This document shows, piece after piece, positions 44,248 through 54,900 of a DNA stretch of 64,000 nt. Source of the DNA: Pseudomonadota bacterium (GTDB lineage Bacteria > Desulfobacterota > Syntrophobacteria > Syntrophobacterales > Syntrophobacteraceae); assembly GCA_023416335.1 (NCBI GenBank), contig JAEZHY010000101.1, positions 1 through 64,000 of the forward strand, in the 5' to 3' direction. The position numbers were made by a program, and so were the translations under genes. Numbering within the stretch: the first letter of the stretch is position 1; the number at the start of each line of letters is the position of its first letter. Under the pieces are notes generated by a model. That model was not told where the DNA came from. It did no database searches and saw only the letters and a program-made list of their open reading frames with translations.

Positions 44248-45281
44248 GGGGACCTCCTGAACACCGTGCAGGCGAGTACCTGCTCTAGAAACAGCGCGGC
44301 CAGGGCTGCCAGGGCTAACGCTGAAAACCTTTCCGCGTGAACGGAAAAGCTGGTGGCCTCGATCTCGGATTTCTCGAATTTATCGATTTCGGCGTAGATC
44401 TCATGGAGCCGTTCGGCGGATTCGGCCATCCAGAAAGCCCCGCCCGTCTGGGCTGCAATTGCCTCGAGCGTTTCCGTATCGACATCCGTGCGGCCCGTAT
44501 AGGGCATTTTCACACGCCAGGGCGAACTTGGTCCGACACCTATGGCATAGACCTTTACGCCCCACATCCTTGCGAGTCTTGCTGCCTGTTCCGGAGTCCG
44601 CCTGCCCAGGTTGTTATTCCCGTCGGTTATGAGGACTACAATTTTGCTCTTTATCCCGGAATGCTCCCCACCCGCGCCCGCCACACGCGCGGCCGCAAGG
44701 GCGAGTCCGTCGCCCATCCCGGTTCCGTCTTCTTCGGCGTTGGCCGCCAGTCTCATCTCATCGATGAACCGGTCCATGACATCGTGGCTGAGAGTGAGCG
44801 GGCACACGGTATAGGCCCTGCCCGCGAAGGCGATAATCCCGGTAAGATCGCCGGGTCTGCCTTTCAGCTCTTTGCCGTCGCCAAAGATGAACACGCGGAG
44901 GATCTTTTTGGCGGCCTCGAAACGAGTGGTCTTTCCGCTCCCGGACTCAAATTTTTCCCCCATGCTGCTCGAAAAATCCAGGGCCGTTTCTATCGCGATT
45001 CCGCTCCCCTTTTCGTTGACCTCCTCACGGCCCAGCTGAGGCCGGGCGAGCGCCAGAACAATAAGGACCAGAGCGATAGTGCGGAGTGCGAGGGGAATGA
45101 ACCGCAGACGGACGCGCCAGGTGCGGCCCGCGCTGGCCGCGAATTGCGCACCCGGGAATTTGATGGCGGGAGTTCTCCTGGCAGCGGCGCGTCTAATGAT
45201 AAAAGGGACCACCAACAGCAGGAGCAGCGCCCAGGGGGTTGCGAAGCGATAAGAGACGATGAGGGAAGCAAGCATGGACAT
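44244..45281 (-). CDS. BatA-like von Willebrand factor A protein
   Basis: 345 residues. Two N-terminal membrane helices, then a VWA domain with ALDFSSSMGEKF (DxSxS), IIAFAGRAYTVCPLTLSHD, MGDGLALAAARV and IVVLITDGNNNLG. A C-terminal helix returns to the membrane. MIDAS-type VWA domains bind partner proteins through a divalent cation. The gene begins three bases after the BatD-N-like gene ends. Confidence 0.88.
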   Translation of the reverse strand: MSMLASLIVSYRFATPWALLLLLVVPFIIRRAAARRTPAIKFPGAQFAASAGRTWRVRLRFIPLALRTIALVLIVLALARPQLGREEVNEKGSGIAIETALDFSSSMGEKFESGSGKTTRFEAAKKILRVFIFGDGKELKGRPGDLTGIIAFAGRAYTVCPLTLSHDVMDRFIDEMRLAANAEEDGTGMGDGLALAAARVAGAGGEHSGIKSKIVVLITDGNNNLGRRTPEQAARLARMWGVKVYAIGVGPSSPWRVKMPYTGRTDVDTETLEAIAAQTGGAFWMAESAERLHEIYAEIDKFEKSEIEATSFSVHAERFSALALAALAALFLEQVLACTVFRRSP

Positions 45282-45284
45282 GGT

Positions 45285-46259
45285 TCAGACACCGGGCCGG
45301 CAGGAGGGGATGGATGGGGGGGCCGAAGCGTCGCCCGGTTCTTTCGTCTCTTCTTTCAGAATGGCCGCGCAGCAATCCAGCGCGTAGCGGATTTCGCCCT
45401 CCGACGGTGTGTGGCGGGCAAACCTGACGAGTTCGGAGAGGTGGAGAAACTCTTCCAGGGCGGCCTCTTCGGGCCCGTTGCCGCCGACCCGTGCCTGCCC
45501 GTTATGGCCGGCGTAAGAGAGAATCGCGGCGGAAAGCATTGAAAAGAAAAGGGGGTACTCTTTGCGGTCGAGTAATCCGGCCTCGATCAGCGAGTGAATC
45601 TCCCTTTCGGTAACTTCCTTTGCTGACGGGGCGTCCTGGTGAAGCTTCCTTTTCTTTCTCAATCGGAAAAGGAAGAATGCGCCGACTGCTGCAACAAGCA
45701 GTGCAGCCACGGTGAAAAGAGCGGTTCGAAGGCTTTCTTCTTCGGGCAAATCTTCTGGATCACCGAGAATACCGGGGACCGAAAGTCCGCCGGCAGCGGC
45801 GGAAACCACCCGTACCGACAATTCCTCACTCCGGAGTTCGACTTTCCCTGTCTCCGCCGGATCCGTGCCGGGTGCTTCGTTGACAAAAGCGACCTTTGCG
45901 CCGGGGATCGGATAATCTCCGGGGAGGTACGGTTCCAGCCGGTAATCGACTCTGGTCGTAAACCGCCCGGATTCCGCCGTGTAGTGAACGCTTCGGTTTT
46001 GTTCCAGGACCCTGAGGCGTCCCGGATCGAAGTCCAGGGATTCGATCCGCCAGTCCTCCGGGGCCTCTGCCTCGATTCGCACCCGCAGGTCATCGGCGCT
46101 CGAAACGGTATCGCTTTCGACCAGCAGCCTCAAGGTGCAATTGTCCTGCCGGTATTCCTTTGCGATTTGCCGGGTCCCGGCGGGTTCTCCGCTTCCCCAG
46201 CTCAAGGCTGGAAGACAGAATAAAAGCAGGAAGATCGGAAGACGGAAAAACCCTTTCAA
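45285..46259 (-). CDS. BatD/DUF4381-like membrane protein of the moxR operon
   Basis: 324 residues. A signal peptide (LPIFLLLFCLPALSWGS) is followed by a beta-rich periplasmic domain (about 30-190; GRFTTRVDYRLEPYLPGDYPI) like the oxygen-tolerance protein BatD. A membrane helix (ALFTVAALLVAAVGAFFLF) leads to a cytoplasmic helical part (REIHSLIEAGLLDRKEYPLFFSMLSAAI) that resembles DUF4381. The start codon overlaps the DUF58 stop by four bases. Confidence 0.72.
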   Translation of the reverse strand: MKGFFRLPIFLLLFCLPALSWGSGEPAGTRQIAKEYRQDNCTLRLLVESDTVSSADDLRVRIEAEAPEDWRIESLDFDPGRLRVLEQNRSVHYTAESGRFTTRVDYRLEPYLPGDYPIPGAKVAFVNEAPGTDPAETGKVELRSEELSVRVVSAAAGGLSVPGILGDPEDLPEEESLRTALFTVAALLVAAVGAFFLFRLRKKRKLHQDAPSAKEVTEREIHSLIEAGLLDRKEYPLFFSMLSAAILSYAGHNGQARVGGNGPEEAALEEFLHLSELVRFARHTPSEGEIRYALDCCAAILKEETKEPGDASAPPSIPSCRPGV

Positions 46260-47140
46260 TTTTTCGTGCCCTGCTTCTGACGAAGTTTGAAGAATTTCAG
46301 CAGTTCGCCCAAAAAAGGTCCGTCAGTTGTAAGCCTGATTTCATGGATTCCGGCGGAGGTGAAGGTATCTTTCAGTTCCTGCCTGCGCCTGCGGCAGAAC
46401 TTTTCGAAGCGGGACCGGGCAGCGGGGCTTCCTGTGTCCACAAGCATCGATTCGCCCGTTTCGGCGTCTTCGAGTTCCAGCAGACCCACGTCCGGAAGGC
46501 TGGATTCGAGCGGGTCGGAAATGCTCACCGCGATCAGGTCATGGCGCCTGGCCAGAATGCGCAGGGGCTTTTCGAATCCTGAATCCATGAAATCGCTTAC
46601 CAGGAACATTACGGCCCTTCTTTTGAGTACCCGTCCCGTAAAACCGAGAGCCCGGGCAATGTCCGTTCCGGTCCCTGCCGGTTCAAACGAGAGGATTTCC
46701 CTTATGAGCCGGTAGATGTGCCGCGACCCGCGGCCGGGCGGAATGAATTTTTCCACCCGATCGGTAAACAGAACGAGCCCCACTTTGGCATGATTGCGGT
46801 TGCCGGCGAAGGCCAGGAAAGAGCATACCTGGGCGGCGGTCTCGTTTTTTGTAACGCCATGGCTGCCGAACCGGCCGGATGCGCTAAGGTCGGCCAGCAG
46901 TACGATGCTCAGTTCTCTTTCTTCCCGGAAGCATTTGATAAAAGGCCTGCCCATGCGTGCCGAAACGTTCTGATCGATCAGGTGGAGGTCGTCTCCCGGC
47001 TGGTACTCCCTAACTTCGAGGAACTCGATTCCCCGGCCGCGGAAAACGCTTTTGTACCTGCCGGCCAGGGCCTCCGTCACCAGCTTGGTGGTGACGATCC
47101 GGAAGGTTCTGATCTTCCTGGCCAGTTCCGATGAGATCAT
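46256..47140 (-). CDS. DUF58 domain protein (VWA-like fold)
   Basis: 294 residues, soluble. The DUF58 core is clear: GIEFLEVREYQPGDDLHLIDQNVSARMG, followed by FREERELSIVLLADLSASGRFG and VMFLVSDFMDSGF. DUF58 proteins nearly always accompany MoxR ATPases and are thought to be their substrates or adaptors. It overlaps both neighbours by four bases (ATGA). Confidence 0.9.
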   Translation of the reverse strand: MISSELARKIRTFRIVTTKLVTEALAGRYKSVFRGRGIEFLEVREYQPGDDLHLIDQNVSARMGRPFIKCFREERELSIVLLADLSASGRFGSHGVTKNETAAQVCSFLAFAGNRNHAKVGLVLFTDRVEKFIPPGRGSRHIYRLIREILSFEPAGTGTDIARALGFTGRVLKRRAVMFLVSDFMDSGFEKPLRILARRHDLIAVSISDPLESSLPDVGLLELEDAETGESMLVDTGSPAARSRFEKFCRRRRQELKDTFTSAGIHEIRLTTDGPFLGELLKFFKLRQKQGTKN

Positions 47141-48126
47141 GGCATTTCGACCGCAAGCAGGATTTTTTCAATGAGGTGGTCCGTCGTTATTTCCTCGGCT
47201 TCGGCTTCGTAGCTGAGAATAACGCGGTGTCTCAACACGTCCCCGGCAATAGCCTTTATGTCCTGTGGGACCACGTAGCCGCGCCCGGAGAGCAGCGCGT
47301 GCGCTTTTGAAGCCAGGCAGAGCGCGATGGTGGCCCGCGGCGATGCCCCATAGAGGATCATCGGGGCAATATCGAGTCCAAACCGGACTGGATAACGTGT
47401 GGCCTGGACCAGATCCAGGACGTACCGCTCGATTTCACCGGCCATGTGGATATCGCCGACGAGCGTCTTGAGCCGCTGAATATCCGCCGGGGTCAAAACT
47501 GCGGAAATTTCCGGCTCGGGAGAGATCGTTCCCATGCGACGCATTATGAGTTGCTCTTCCTCGACGGAAGGGTAGGTGACTTTGACCTTCAGCATAAAGC
47601 GGTCGGTTTGGGCTTCGGGGAGAGGATAGGTCCCCTCGTGTTCGATCGGGTTCTGGGTGGCCAGTATCATGAAAAGGTCGTCGAGCCGGAAAGAGCTTTC
47701 TCCGATTGTCACCTGCTTTTCCTGCATGGCCTCGAGCATGGCGCTCTGGACCTTGGCAGGAGCCCGGTTGATTTCGTCGGCCAGAATTATCTGGTGGAAA
47801 ATCGGCCCTTTGCGTACCTTGAAATCGCCCTGTTTGGGGCTGTAGATCTCTGTTCCGATGAGGTCGGCCGGAAGCAGGTCGGGCGTGAACTGGATGCGCT
47901 GAAAAGTGGCCTTGACGGCTTTTGCCAGCGTGCTTGCCGCCAAAGTCTTGGCAAGCCCGGGAGCCCCTTCTATGAGAATATGCCCCCCACAAAAAAGACC
48001 GATCAACAGACGTTCTATCAAGCCCTGCTGACCGACAATTACTTTCTCGATTTCGAGCTTGAGCTTATTAATGCCGGCTTCTTCGGCACGGACCCGGGCT
48101 GTAAGTTTCTCCACCTCTAAAGACAC
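47137..48126 (-). CDS. moxR: MoxR-family AAA+ ATPase
   Basis: 329 residues. The GTG at 48126 (GGGGA five bases upstream) is preferred over a TTG at 48141. Walker A is ILIEGAPGLAKTLAA, Walker B is IILADEINRAP, with sensor 1 FMILATQNPIEHEGTYPLPEAQ and a C-terminal lid ending LSYEAEAEEITTDHLIEKIL. MoxR ATPases act as chaperones that activate VWA proteins or metal cofactor insertion. First gene of the seven-gene operon moxR-DUF58-batD-batA-batB-batC-batE. Confidence 0.93.
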   Translation of the reverse strand: MSLEVEKLTARVRAEEAGINKLKLEIEKVIVGQQGLIERLLIGLFCGGHILIEGAPGLAKTLAASTLAKAVKATFQRIQFTPDLLPADLIGTEIYSPKQGDFKVRKGPIFHQIILADEINRAPAKVQSAMLEAMQEKQVTIGESSFRLDDLFMILATQNPIEHEGTYPLPEAQTDRFMLKVKVTYPSVEEEQLIMRRMGTISPEPEISAVLTPADIQRLKTLVGDIHMAGEIERYVLDLVQATRYPVRFGLDIAPMILYGASPRATIALCLASKAHALLSGRGYVVPQDIKAIAGDVLRHRVILSYEAEAEEITTDHLIEKILLAVEMP

Positions 48127-48441
48127 ATCGATCCCCCGCAAATTGCGCTAAAATGGCCGGGCAGTGGTTTGTGAACGTGAGAAAGCGGCCGTTTCCCGTG
48201 CAGTTCGCGAAGCACCTCGCGGCCGGACTTTGCTGCCCCCCCTCCGGAACAGCACCGGAACATGGATTTCGTACAACCGCCGTCATCCTAACGAAAATCA
48301 CAGAAACGATCAAACAGTTCCGGCCGTTGGGAAAGGGATTTTGGACCGCCGGGGAAGTACCCACTCAGCAATGGATGCAACTACCTGTTCCCGCTTTTCC
48401 TGAGTTATGATGGAGCAAATTCAAAGGACCCGGGCAGTCAC
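48127..48441. other. Divergent intergenic region between moxR and the radical SAM gene
   Basis: No coding frame with support. It should carry the promoters of the moxR-bat operon (minus) and the radical SAM gene (plus). No strong hairpin or repeat copy was seen, although TCCTAACGAAAATCACAGAAA near 48285 resembles the CACGAAA repeat words. Confidence 0.3.
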
Positions 48442-49194
48442 ATGGATATAGTGGAAATAAGGGCAAAAAGCGCACTGACGAAGTCGAAGATCCCCGGCGT
48501 GGAGTATGTGATAGATCCGTATATTGGATGTGGTCACGGATGCCGGTACTGCTATGCCGCCTTTATGGGCAAGTGGTCCCGGTATCATGCCGGGTCGGCG
48601 TGGGGCACCTTCGTCGAAGTGAAGGCAAACATTGCCGAGGTGCTGCGCGACGAACTGAATCGGAAGAGAAAGCGCGGAACAGTCCTTCTCTCCAGCGCCT
48701 GCGACCCGTATCAGCCGGTGGAGTCCCGGTTCAGGCTTACAAGAGAGTGTATTCTTCTCCTGGACCGGTTCGGCTGGGGAATCGATATCCTCACACGATC
48801 ACCAATGGTCATCAGGGATATCGATGTCCTTTGTTCCGCTTCAAACGTCTCGGTTGGGCTCTCGATTCCAACCGATGACGACCGGGTCCGGGGTGTCCTG
48901 GAGCCCCATGCGCCGCCCATTGCCGCACGCCTGGAGGCCCTGAGGGAATTGCACGGGGCCGGCGTAAAGACATGGGCGTTTATCGCTCCAATGCTTCCCC
49001 TGAATCCGGAAAAACTGCATGAGGCGGTTGCTCCGTACGTGAGCCATATTGTGATCGACAGACTCAACTACCCTGAAAAAGTCCGCACTCTTTTGTTCGC
49101 AAAAGGATGGGGATATGCACTCAAGGAGAGCTTTGCATCGGAAATGGAGTCGGCACTGATCGAGCTTTTTGGGGAGAAGGCGAGGAGCATCTGA
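48442..49194 (+). CDS. Radical SAM protein of the spore-photoproduct-lyase-like (SPL) family
   Basis: 250 residues. The radical SAM cysteines lie in IGCGHGCRYCYAAFMG (CxxxCxxC). The preceding TKSKIPGVEYVIDPY and the following TVLLSSACDPYQPVE and LTRSPMVIRDIDVL are typical of the Rv2578c/SplB-like group. Members bind a 4Fe-4S cluster and generate the 5'-deoxyadenosyl radical; the substrate of this branch is unknown. True spore photoproduct lyases are longer, so DNA repair is not implied. AAAGGA lies 13 bases upstream. Confidence 0.88.
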   Translation: MDIVEIRAKSALTKSKIPGVEYVIDPYIGCGHGCRYCYAAFMGKWSRYHAGSAWGTFVEVKANIAEVLRDELNRKRKRGTVLLSSACDPYQPVESRFRLTRECILLLDRFGWGIDILTRSPMVIRDIDVLCSASNVSVGLSIPTDDDRVRGVLEPHAPPIAARLEALRELHGAGVKTWAFIAPMLPLNPEKLHEAVAPYVSHIVIDRLNYPEKVRTLLFAKGWGYALKESFASEMESALIELFGEKARSI

Positions 49195-49323
49195 ACGTGG
49201 CTAATGTCATGGTCCCTCCCGTGATTGCTGCCCATTGACCTTTGTACGAATCGTTCATAGAAGGATATTCTTCATCACTGCATAAAAGTTCTTATTCAAA
49301 AAATAAGTTGAAGGATTACCTGC

Positions 49324-50343
49324 GTGGAAAATTTGCAGCGAGTTTTGAATGTTATACGGGGTGAAGGTGAGGAGAAGGATCGGCCGAACCGTTGCGAGGT
49401 AAAACCCGAAGGGAGCCGGGACATAGAACTTCTCGACGCCTATTCGCGGGCCGTGACTACCGTGGTGGATGCAGTCGGACCTGCTGTGGTCGGAATCAGC
49501 GCCCAGGAAATCGGAAGACAGGGACTTGCGGGATCCGGCTCCGGAGTGATCATTACCCCTGACGGCTATACTTTAACCAACGATCACGTAGTCAGGGGGG
49601 CCAGGCGCCTGGTCGCAACGCTCCAGGATGGGACAAGCCTGGATGCCGTCCTGGTCGGGACAGACCCTGCCACGGACCTTGCCCTTATTCGAGCAGGCGG
49701 TTCCGCTTTGCCTTACGCCTCCATCGGCGATTCGTCGGCACTGCGGGTGGGGCAACTTGTAATAGCGATTGGAAATCCGTTCGGATTCCAGTCAACGGTT
49801 TCCACCGGGGTGGTCAGCGCGCTTGGTAGGGCACTCAGGAGCGGTGACGGGCGACTCATTGAAAACATCATCCAGCATACAGCTCCTCTGAACCCGGGCA
49901 ATTCCGGAGGGCCGCTGGTGGATTCCAGGGGACGGATAGTCGGAATCAATACTGCCATCATAGCTGCGGCTCAAGGCATAGGGTTCTCGATTCCCTCCAA
50001 CACGGCAGAGTGGATAGTTCCTCAACTGCTGACACTGGGGAGAGTCAGACGCGGGCACCTTGGAATAAACGCCCAGCAGCGTCCTCTTCCCCGCCGCCTG
50101 GTACGGTTTTACCAACTCAGTGCGGATTCGGGCATCGAGGTCATGTCCGTTGCTCCGGAGAGTCCTGCCGCACGCGGCGGGATTCGTGAAGGAGACGTAA
50201 TTGTCGGTATAAATGGACACATTGTGGCCAATGTAGATCACATCCACAAATTTCTGTCCGAATGGCCCGTCGGAAACTCGGTGAAGCTGATCGTAATCCG
50301 AGGGCAGGAAAGGCTGGAGATGGAAGTTACGCCTGTCGAATAG
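49324..50343 (+). CDS. HtrA/DegP-like S1C serine protease with one PDZ domain
   Basis: 339 residues from a GTG with GAAGGA eight bases upstream. The catalytic triad is visible: H88 in LTNDHVV, D118 in PATDLALI and S194 in PGNSGGPL. A single PDZ domain follows (HLGINAQQRPLP ... APESPAARGGIREGDVIVGINGH). No signal peptide or membrane helix is evident, so the protein may be cytoplasmic, unlike DegP. The frame has a charged N-terminus of about 45 residues. Role: protein quality control or regulated cleavage; monocistronic. Confidence 0.9.
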   Translation: MENLQRVLNVIRGEGEEKDRPNRCEVKPEGSRDIELLDAYSRAVTTVVDAVGPAVVGISAQEIGRQGLAGSGSGVIITPDGYTLTNDHVVRGARRLVATLQDGTSLDAVLVGTDPATDLALIRAGGSALPYASIGDSSALRVGQLVIAIGNPFGFQSTVSTGVVSALGRALRSGDGRLIENIIQHTAPLNPGNSGGPLVDSRGRIVGINTAIIAAAQGIGFSIPSNTAEWIVPQLLTLGRVRRGHLGINAQQRPLPRRLVRFYQLSADSGIEVMSVAPESPAARGGIREGDVIVGINGHIVANVDHIHKFLSEWPVGNSVKLIVIRGQERLEMEVTPVE

Positions 50344-50428
50344 AAACCGGCACCCGGGAAAGCAGGCATCCGTCCGGCATGGGCCCTTCTTTCAGTCTTA
50401 CCCAAGCTCACGCAAAAGCGATTCAATT

Positions 50429-51172
50429 CTAGGCCAGGACGCCGCCATCAACGGAGATGGATGCGCCGGTAACAAAGCCGGCTTCGGGAGAAGCAAGAAA
50501 GAGTATGGCCGCAGCAACCTCTTCGGGCCGCCCCAGACGTTTAGAGGGTACCCCGCTGATAAGAGCGGCTTTACCCTCCGGCGTCCCGGAAAAGCGCGTG
50601 GCCATCTCGGTATCGATCGGGCCGGGCGCAACTGCGTTGACCCGGATGCCAAATTCCGCCCCCTCGAGCGCAGCCGACTTCGTCAAACCCTCAACCGCAT
50701 GTTTGCTTGCCACATAGACGGATGCGCCGGGATAGCCTCTATGCCCGGCTACGGAACTCATGTTGACAATGCTTCCTGCCCTTTGTTCCCTCATTGCGCG
50801 CATCTCATATTTCAGACACAACAGAACACCCAGAACATTCGTGTCGAAAATTCGCGAATAATTTTCATCGGTTTGCTCGATAATTGGGCCGGTTTTGCCT
50901 TCCGTGCCTGCGTTATTGACTGCAACATCGAGTCGGCCAAACCGGTTGACCGTTTGCTCAATCAGATTCTTGACATCTTCCTCGCGACGGACATCCGCCT
51001 TGATGAATTCCGCCTCCGCTCCGAGACCGCGTAATTCAGCGACGAGTTCTGCACCTTTATCTTCATGGCGGCCGGAAACGATAATTTTCGCGCCTTCCCC
51101 GGCGAACGCCATCGCAACGGCTCGACCGATGCCGGTCAATGCGCCTGTAATGAGGACTGTTTGGTTTTTCAT
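50429..51172 (-). CDS. Short-chain dehydrogenase/reductase
   Basis: 247 residues. The ATG at 51172 has AAAGGAG seven bases upstream. The Rossmann NAD(P) site is TGALTGIGRAVA, the structural motif VNNAGTEG, and the catalytic Ser-Tyr-Lys are in MSSVAGHRGYPGASVYVASKHA. The end FVTGASISVDGG is typical of classical SDRs. Acidic or basic residues after the Rossmann turn (VSGRHEDKG) suggest NADP. The substrate is unknown. Confidence 0.9.
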   Translation of the reverse strand: MKNQTVLITGALTGIGRAVAMAFAGEGAKIIVSGRHEDKGAELVAELRGLGAEAEFIKADVRREEDVKNLIEQTVNRFGRLDVAVNNAGTEGKTGPIIEQTDENYSRIFDTNVLGVLLCLKYEMRAMREQRAGSIVNMSSVAGHRGYPGASVYVASKHAVEGLTKSAALEGAEFGIRVNAVAPGPIDTEMATRFSGTPEGKAALISGVPSKRLGRPEEVAAAILFLASPEAGFVTGASISVDGGVLA

Positions 51173-51355
51173 TGAAGTTCTCCTTTGGAAAACATCGGAT
51201 AACTTCAAGATGTATGTCGTGCATGGATTGTCAAGTTTGCTGTGGGAGTTGGAAAATATTCGAAAAAAATCCCTTCCAATAATCATTCAATCGCCTAAAG
51301 CTTTTGCAATACCCAGCCGATAATCAGACAAGCAGAGGCGCGTCAAGGAGGAAAA

Positions 51356-52183
51356 ATGAAGATAATAATTTGTATATTTCTAGCTTTATCTGCTTTCGTT
51401 TTACCTGGCTCAGGTTTTGCGGCCGACTCGTTTATTCTTGGGGTGGCGCCGCATACGAGCGCCAGAGTTATTATGTCAATGTATCAGCCGTTGAGAATAT
51501 ATCTGGAAAAATCGCTCAATATGTCGCTGGAAGTCGCAACCGCGCCGGACTTTACCGAATTTGCACGACGGGCGCTTGCCGGTGAATATGACATTGCCGT
51601 AACAACAGGCCATCAGGCTCGTTTGTTGCAAACTGATGCTGGGTATATTCCCCTGCTTACCTACAAGGCAGATTTCAAGGCTGTTGCCATTGTTCCGAAG
51701 GAAAGCCGGATCTATACACCGCATGACGTCATGGGAAAGAGAGCCCTGGGTTTGAGCCCTTCCTCCCTGGTGACATTATGGGGTCTGCACTGGCTTATCG
51801 ATAATGGTCTAAGCGATGTCCCGGTCCACTATGTGAGTGCTTCGGACAGTGTTGCACAGTTGATAGTTGCAGGCGATTCACAAATTGGTTTCCTGTCTTT
51901 GGCCAATTTTCAAAAACTCTCACCCGCTATTGGAGCCCAACTGCGCATCCTGGATGAAAGCCCCGCAATGGCCGGAAGGGTATATATGCTAAACAATCGC
52001 CATTCGGACCGCCAAACGGAAATTGATTCCGCACTTTGGGGCTTCGCCGAAACCCCCGAAGCTAAGCTCTATTTCGAAACAAACCAACTGGAAGGGTACC
52101 GGAAGCTGGAGCCGGGGGAATTGGCGGAAATGGACAAATATGCAGCAGAAGTAAGGCAGGCCCTCAAAGAAGGCGGGAAATGA
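51356..52183 (+). CDS. PhnD/TAXI-type periplasmic binding protein coupled to a sensor kinase
   Basis: 275 residues. AAGGAGG lies four bases before the ATG. A signal peptide ([23 protein letters not shown]) precedes a fold like phosphonate/phosphite binding proteins: [63 protein letters not shown]. No permease or ATPase gene is near. Instead its stop overlaps the start of a hybrid histidine kinase by four bases (ATGA), so it very likely presents a ligand to the kinase's periplasmic domain. Confidence 0.85.
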   Translation: MKIIICIFLALSAFVLPGSGFAADSFILGVAPHTSARVIMSMYQPLRIYLEKSLNMSLEVATAPDFTEFARRALAGEYDIAVTTGHQARLLQTDAGYIPLLTYKADFKAVAIVPKESRIYTPHDVMGKRALGLSPSSLVTLWGLHWLIDNGLSDVPVHYVSASDSVAQLIVAGDSQIGFLSLANFQKLSPAIGAQLRILDESPAMAGRVYMLNNRHSDRQTEIDSALWGFAETPEAKLYFETNQLEGYRKLEPGELAEMDKYAAEVRQALKEGGK

Positions 52184-54900
52184 ACAGGTTTTCTCCCCTC
52201 AAAACCCTCCGTGGTCGTCTCTTGCTGTTGGCGGTAGGTATTGAAATGCTGATGCTTTCGATCCTTGTAGCCAACAGCATGCGGCTGTTGCATGACGCAA
52301 TGGTATCCCAGGCTCGTCTTCAGGCAGAGCAGATGCACCCTGTTATTGCAGCAGCTCTCACGGCCCCTTTGGTGCAAAGAGACTATGCCACGGTCCAGGC
52401 CGTAATAGACGAGAGCAGGACTGCGGGAGGTGTCAATTATATTGCCATAGTAGATACTTCCGGACGGCGGATTTGTTCGTCAGGGTGGCCGAAGGAAATG
52501 CCTCTTCCCAAACCCAGTGCGGATTTAACGATTCTTGACAGAGAAATGGCTCCGCGCTACGACGTACAGGTCCCGATCTCTTACCTCCGCCAGCCGCTTG
52601 GCATTCTTCAATTTGGGCTCGACCTGTCTCAAATCATTGCCGCACGCAAATCCCTTCTTATTCAGGGCCTTGGGATTGCAAGCGTCGAAATTGCTCTCTC
52701 GTCGCTGATACTCTTTCTTTTGGGATACCGAATAACCAGGCACTTATCAGATTTGACCAAAGCAAGCATTGAGGTGAGTGCCGGAAATTTCCCACCGCCG
52801 ATCGTTCCGGAAGGAAATGACGATGTAGGAAAACTGGGGGTTGCCTTCAATACGATGGCGCGAGTCATCTCGGAACGCGTTAAGGAATTGACCGAGGCAA
52901 AATTGATTGCCGAAGATGCCGATCGCGCTAAGTCGCAGTTTCTGGCCAGCATGAGCCATGAAATTCGAACTCCTATGAACGGGATGCTCGGCATGACCCA
53001 GTTGCTGCTGGACACCGATCTAAAGCCCAAACAACGCGAGATGGCTGAAGCGGCACTCAATTCCGGTGAATCTTTGCTTCAAATTTTGAACGATATTCTT
53101 GATTTTTCAAAGATTGAAGCCGGCAGGCTCGAGCTTGTCAACATCGATTTCAACTTGTGGGAAATGGTCGAGGAATCGGTAGCTTTGTTTTCCGAAAACG
53201 CCCACAAAAAGGGAATCGAGCTGGTTTGCAGTATCAAACGGGAAGTGCCGTTGAGTGTCCAGGGAGACCCTGTCAGGATACGGCAGATTTTGGTGAATCT
53301 TATCGGAAACGCGGTCAAGTTCACCCACAGCGGCGAGGTAGTGGTCCAGGTCGAAACTACCAAAGGTGGAGGAGAAAAATCTGAAATAGCTTTTGAGGTA
53401 AGAGACACAGGAATCGGGATACCCATTGAGGCCCAGGCCAGGATTTTCGAGAGTTTCTCGCAAGCCGACTCCTCAATGAGTCGGAAATACGGAGGCACAG
53501 GACTTGGGCTATCCATTAGCAAGCAGCTTTGCCGGATGATGGGCGGCACATTGGAACTGGCCAGTGTTCCCGGCAAAGGAAGCACTTTCAGGTTCCGGGT
53601 ACCTCTAGAGAACACGTCAGGAACTTCGCCATCCATGACTGACGCTTCGCGGCGGAATTTACGCGACCTGCGTGTCTTGATAGTGGATGATAACGAAACC
53701 TGCCGTTCCGTTCTGCTTGAACAGATTACCTCCTGGGGAATGAAAGTCGCGAGCGCGGAAGACGGGTTCCGCGCCATAGAGATGCTGCGCCGGGAATCCG
53801 CCGGGAATAAGCCGTTCGATCTTGTGATTCTCGATATGCAGATGCCGGGTATAAATGGGCTTGCTGTTGCAAAATTCATTCAAACAGATCAGTCTATAGT
53901 CGATGTCAAAATAATCATGCTCACAGGACTGAGCATAGATGTGAGTGAAGCACAAGAGGCAGGCATAGCGGCCTGTGTCAGCAAGCCGGTACGCCAGTCC
54001 CAGATCTACGATGTGTTGGTGGAGACAATCTCTGCCAATGCAGATAAAGACCCCCATCATACAATGGATATAACGCGCGAAAATCTGCGATTAGAAGGCG
54101 AAATCCTGCTTGCGGAAGATAATCCAATAAACCAGAAGGTAGCGGAACAAATGCTTGCCTCTCTTGGCTTACACGTGGATGTCGTTTCCAACGGCAGAGA
54201 GGTGCTGGATGCGCTCTCAAAAAAATCCTACGGTCTTATCTTTATGGATTGCCAAATGCCCGAAATGAACGGGTATGAAGCTGCAAAAATGATAAGGTTG
54301 AACGAATTCTCAAATTCGTCGCCCTCAAAAGATGCGCACGTTCCAATAGTTGCACTGACCGCCCACGCAATGAAAGGTGACCGTGAATTGTGTCTTTCCG
54401 CAGGTATGGATGACTATCTCACGAAACCATTCGACCGAAAACAACTTTACGCAGCCGTGGAACGTTGGCTTCCCGGGAACCGGATTTCAAAAGGTGTTGT
54501 TGCAGATAATCGTGATTTGATGCCTGAGACTGCCCAAACGGAGGTGCTTCATTCGCCTGCAATTGATATCGATCAGGTACTCGACAGAATAGGCGGGAAT
54601 CGATCTCTGCTTGCAGAACTTCTAACCAGATTCTCAAAGGAATATGGCGACGAGGTTTCCACGATCAGGACCGGACTCGACCAGGGCGATCGCGATGGAG
54701 CCCTTCATAAGGCGCATGCCCTCAAAGGTGTTGCTGCAAATCTCTCAGCCACTGCCGTCTTTGAGACCTTGGAAAAACTTGAAGCAGCATTACGTAATGG
54801 GAGTACCGGTGTGGAAGAACTCGTGGCGGAGTTGGATGAATGCTTGTCTTCTGCAATAGATTTCACTCGAAAATGGCTGGCCGATCAGCGAAGCAACTGA
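52180..54900 (+). CDS. Hybrid histidine kinase: HAMP, HisKA, HATPase, two receivers, HPt
   Basis: 906 residues. The first membrane helix (about 13-33) and second (about 168-188) bracket a small periplasmic domain. HAMP (about 190-245) leads to the HisKA box [11 protein letters not shown] with H260. The ATPase domain has [23 protein letters not shown] and [13 protein letters not shown]. Two receiver domains follow: [10 protein letters not shown] (D552) and [10 protein letters not shown] (D690), the latter with TKPF. The C-terminal HPt domain has [10 protein letters not shown] (H846). This is the BarA/TorS-like phosphorelay layout. No response regulator gene is adjacent, so the final output protein lies elsewhere. 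Confidence 0.93.
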   Translation: MNRFSPLKTLRGRLLLLAVGIEMLMLSILVANSMRLLHDAMVSQARLQAEQMHPVIAAALTAPLVQRDYATVQAVIDESRTAGGVNYIAIVDTSGRRICSSGWPKEMPLPKPSADLTILDREMAPRYDVQVPISYLRQPLGILQFGLDLSQIIAARKSLLIQGLGIASVEIALSSLILFLLGYRITRHLSDLTKASIEVSAGNFPPPIVPEGNDDVGKLGVAFNTMARVISERVKELTEAKLIAEDADRAKSQFLASMSHEIRTPMNGMLGMTQLLLDTDLKPKQREMAEAALNSGESLLQILNDILDFSKIEAGRLELVNIDFNLWEMVEESVALFSENAHKKGIELVCSIKREVPLSVQGDPVRIRQILVNLIGNAVKFTHSGEVVVQVETTKGGGEKSEIAFEVRDTGIGIPIEAQARIFESFSQADSSMSRKYGGTGLGLSISKQLCRMMGGTLELASVPGKGSTFRFRVPLENTSGTSPSMTDASRRNLRDLRVLIVDDNETCRSVLLEQITSWGMKVASAEDGFRAIEMLRRESAGNKPFDLVILDMQMPGINGLAVAKFIQTDQSIVDVKIIMLTGLSIDVSEAQEAGIAACVSKPVRQSQIYDVLVETISANADKDPHHTMDITRENLRLEGEILLAEDNPINQKVAEQMLASLGLHVDVVSNGREVLDALSKKSYGLIFMDCQMPEMNGYEAAKMIRLNEFSNSSPSKDAHVPIVALTAHAMKGDRELCLSAGMDDYLTKPFDRKQLYAAVERWLPGNRISKGVVADNRDLMPETAQTEVLHSPAIDIDQVLDRIGGNRSLLAELLTRFSKEYGDEVSTIRTGLDQGDRDGALHKAHALKGVAANLSATAVFETLEKLEAALRNGSTGVEELVAELDECLSSAIDFTRKWLADQRSN

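Noticed and set aside
44337..45542. Plus-strand open frame of about 400 codons across the bat operon
   Set aside because: Antisense shadow of two VWA genes whose motifs are unambiguous.
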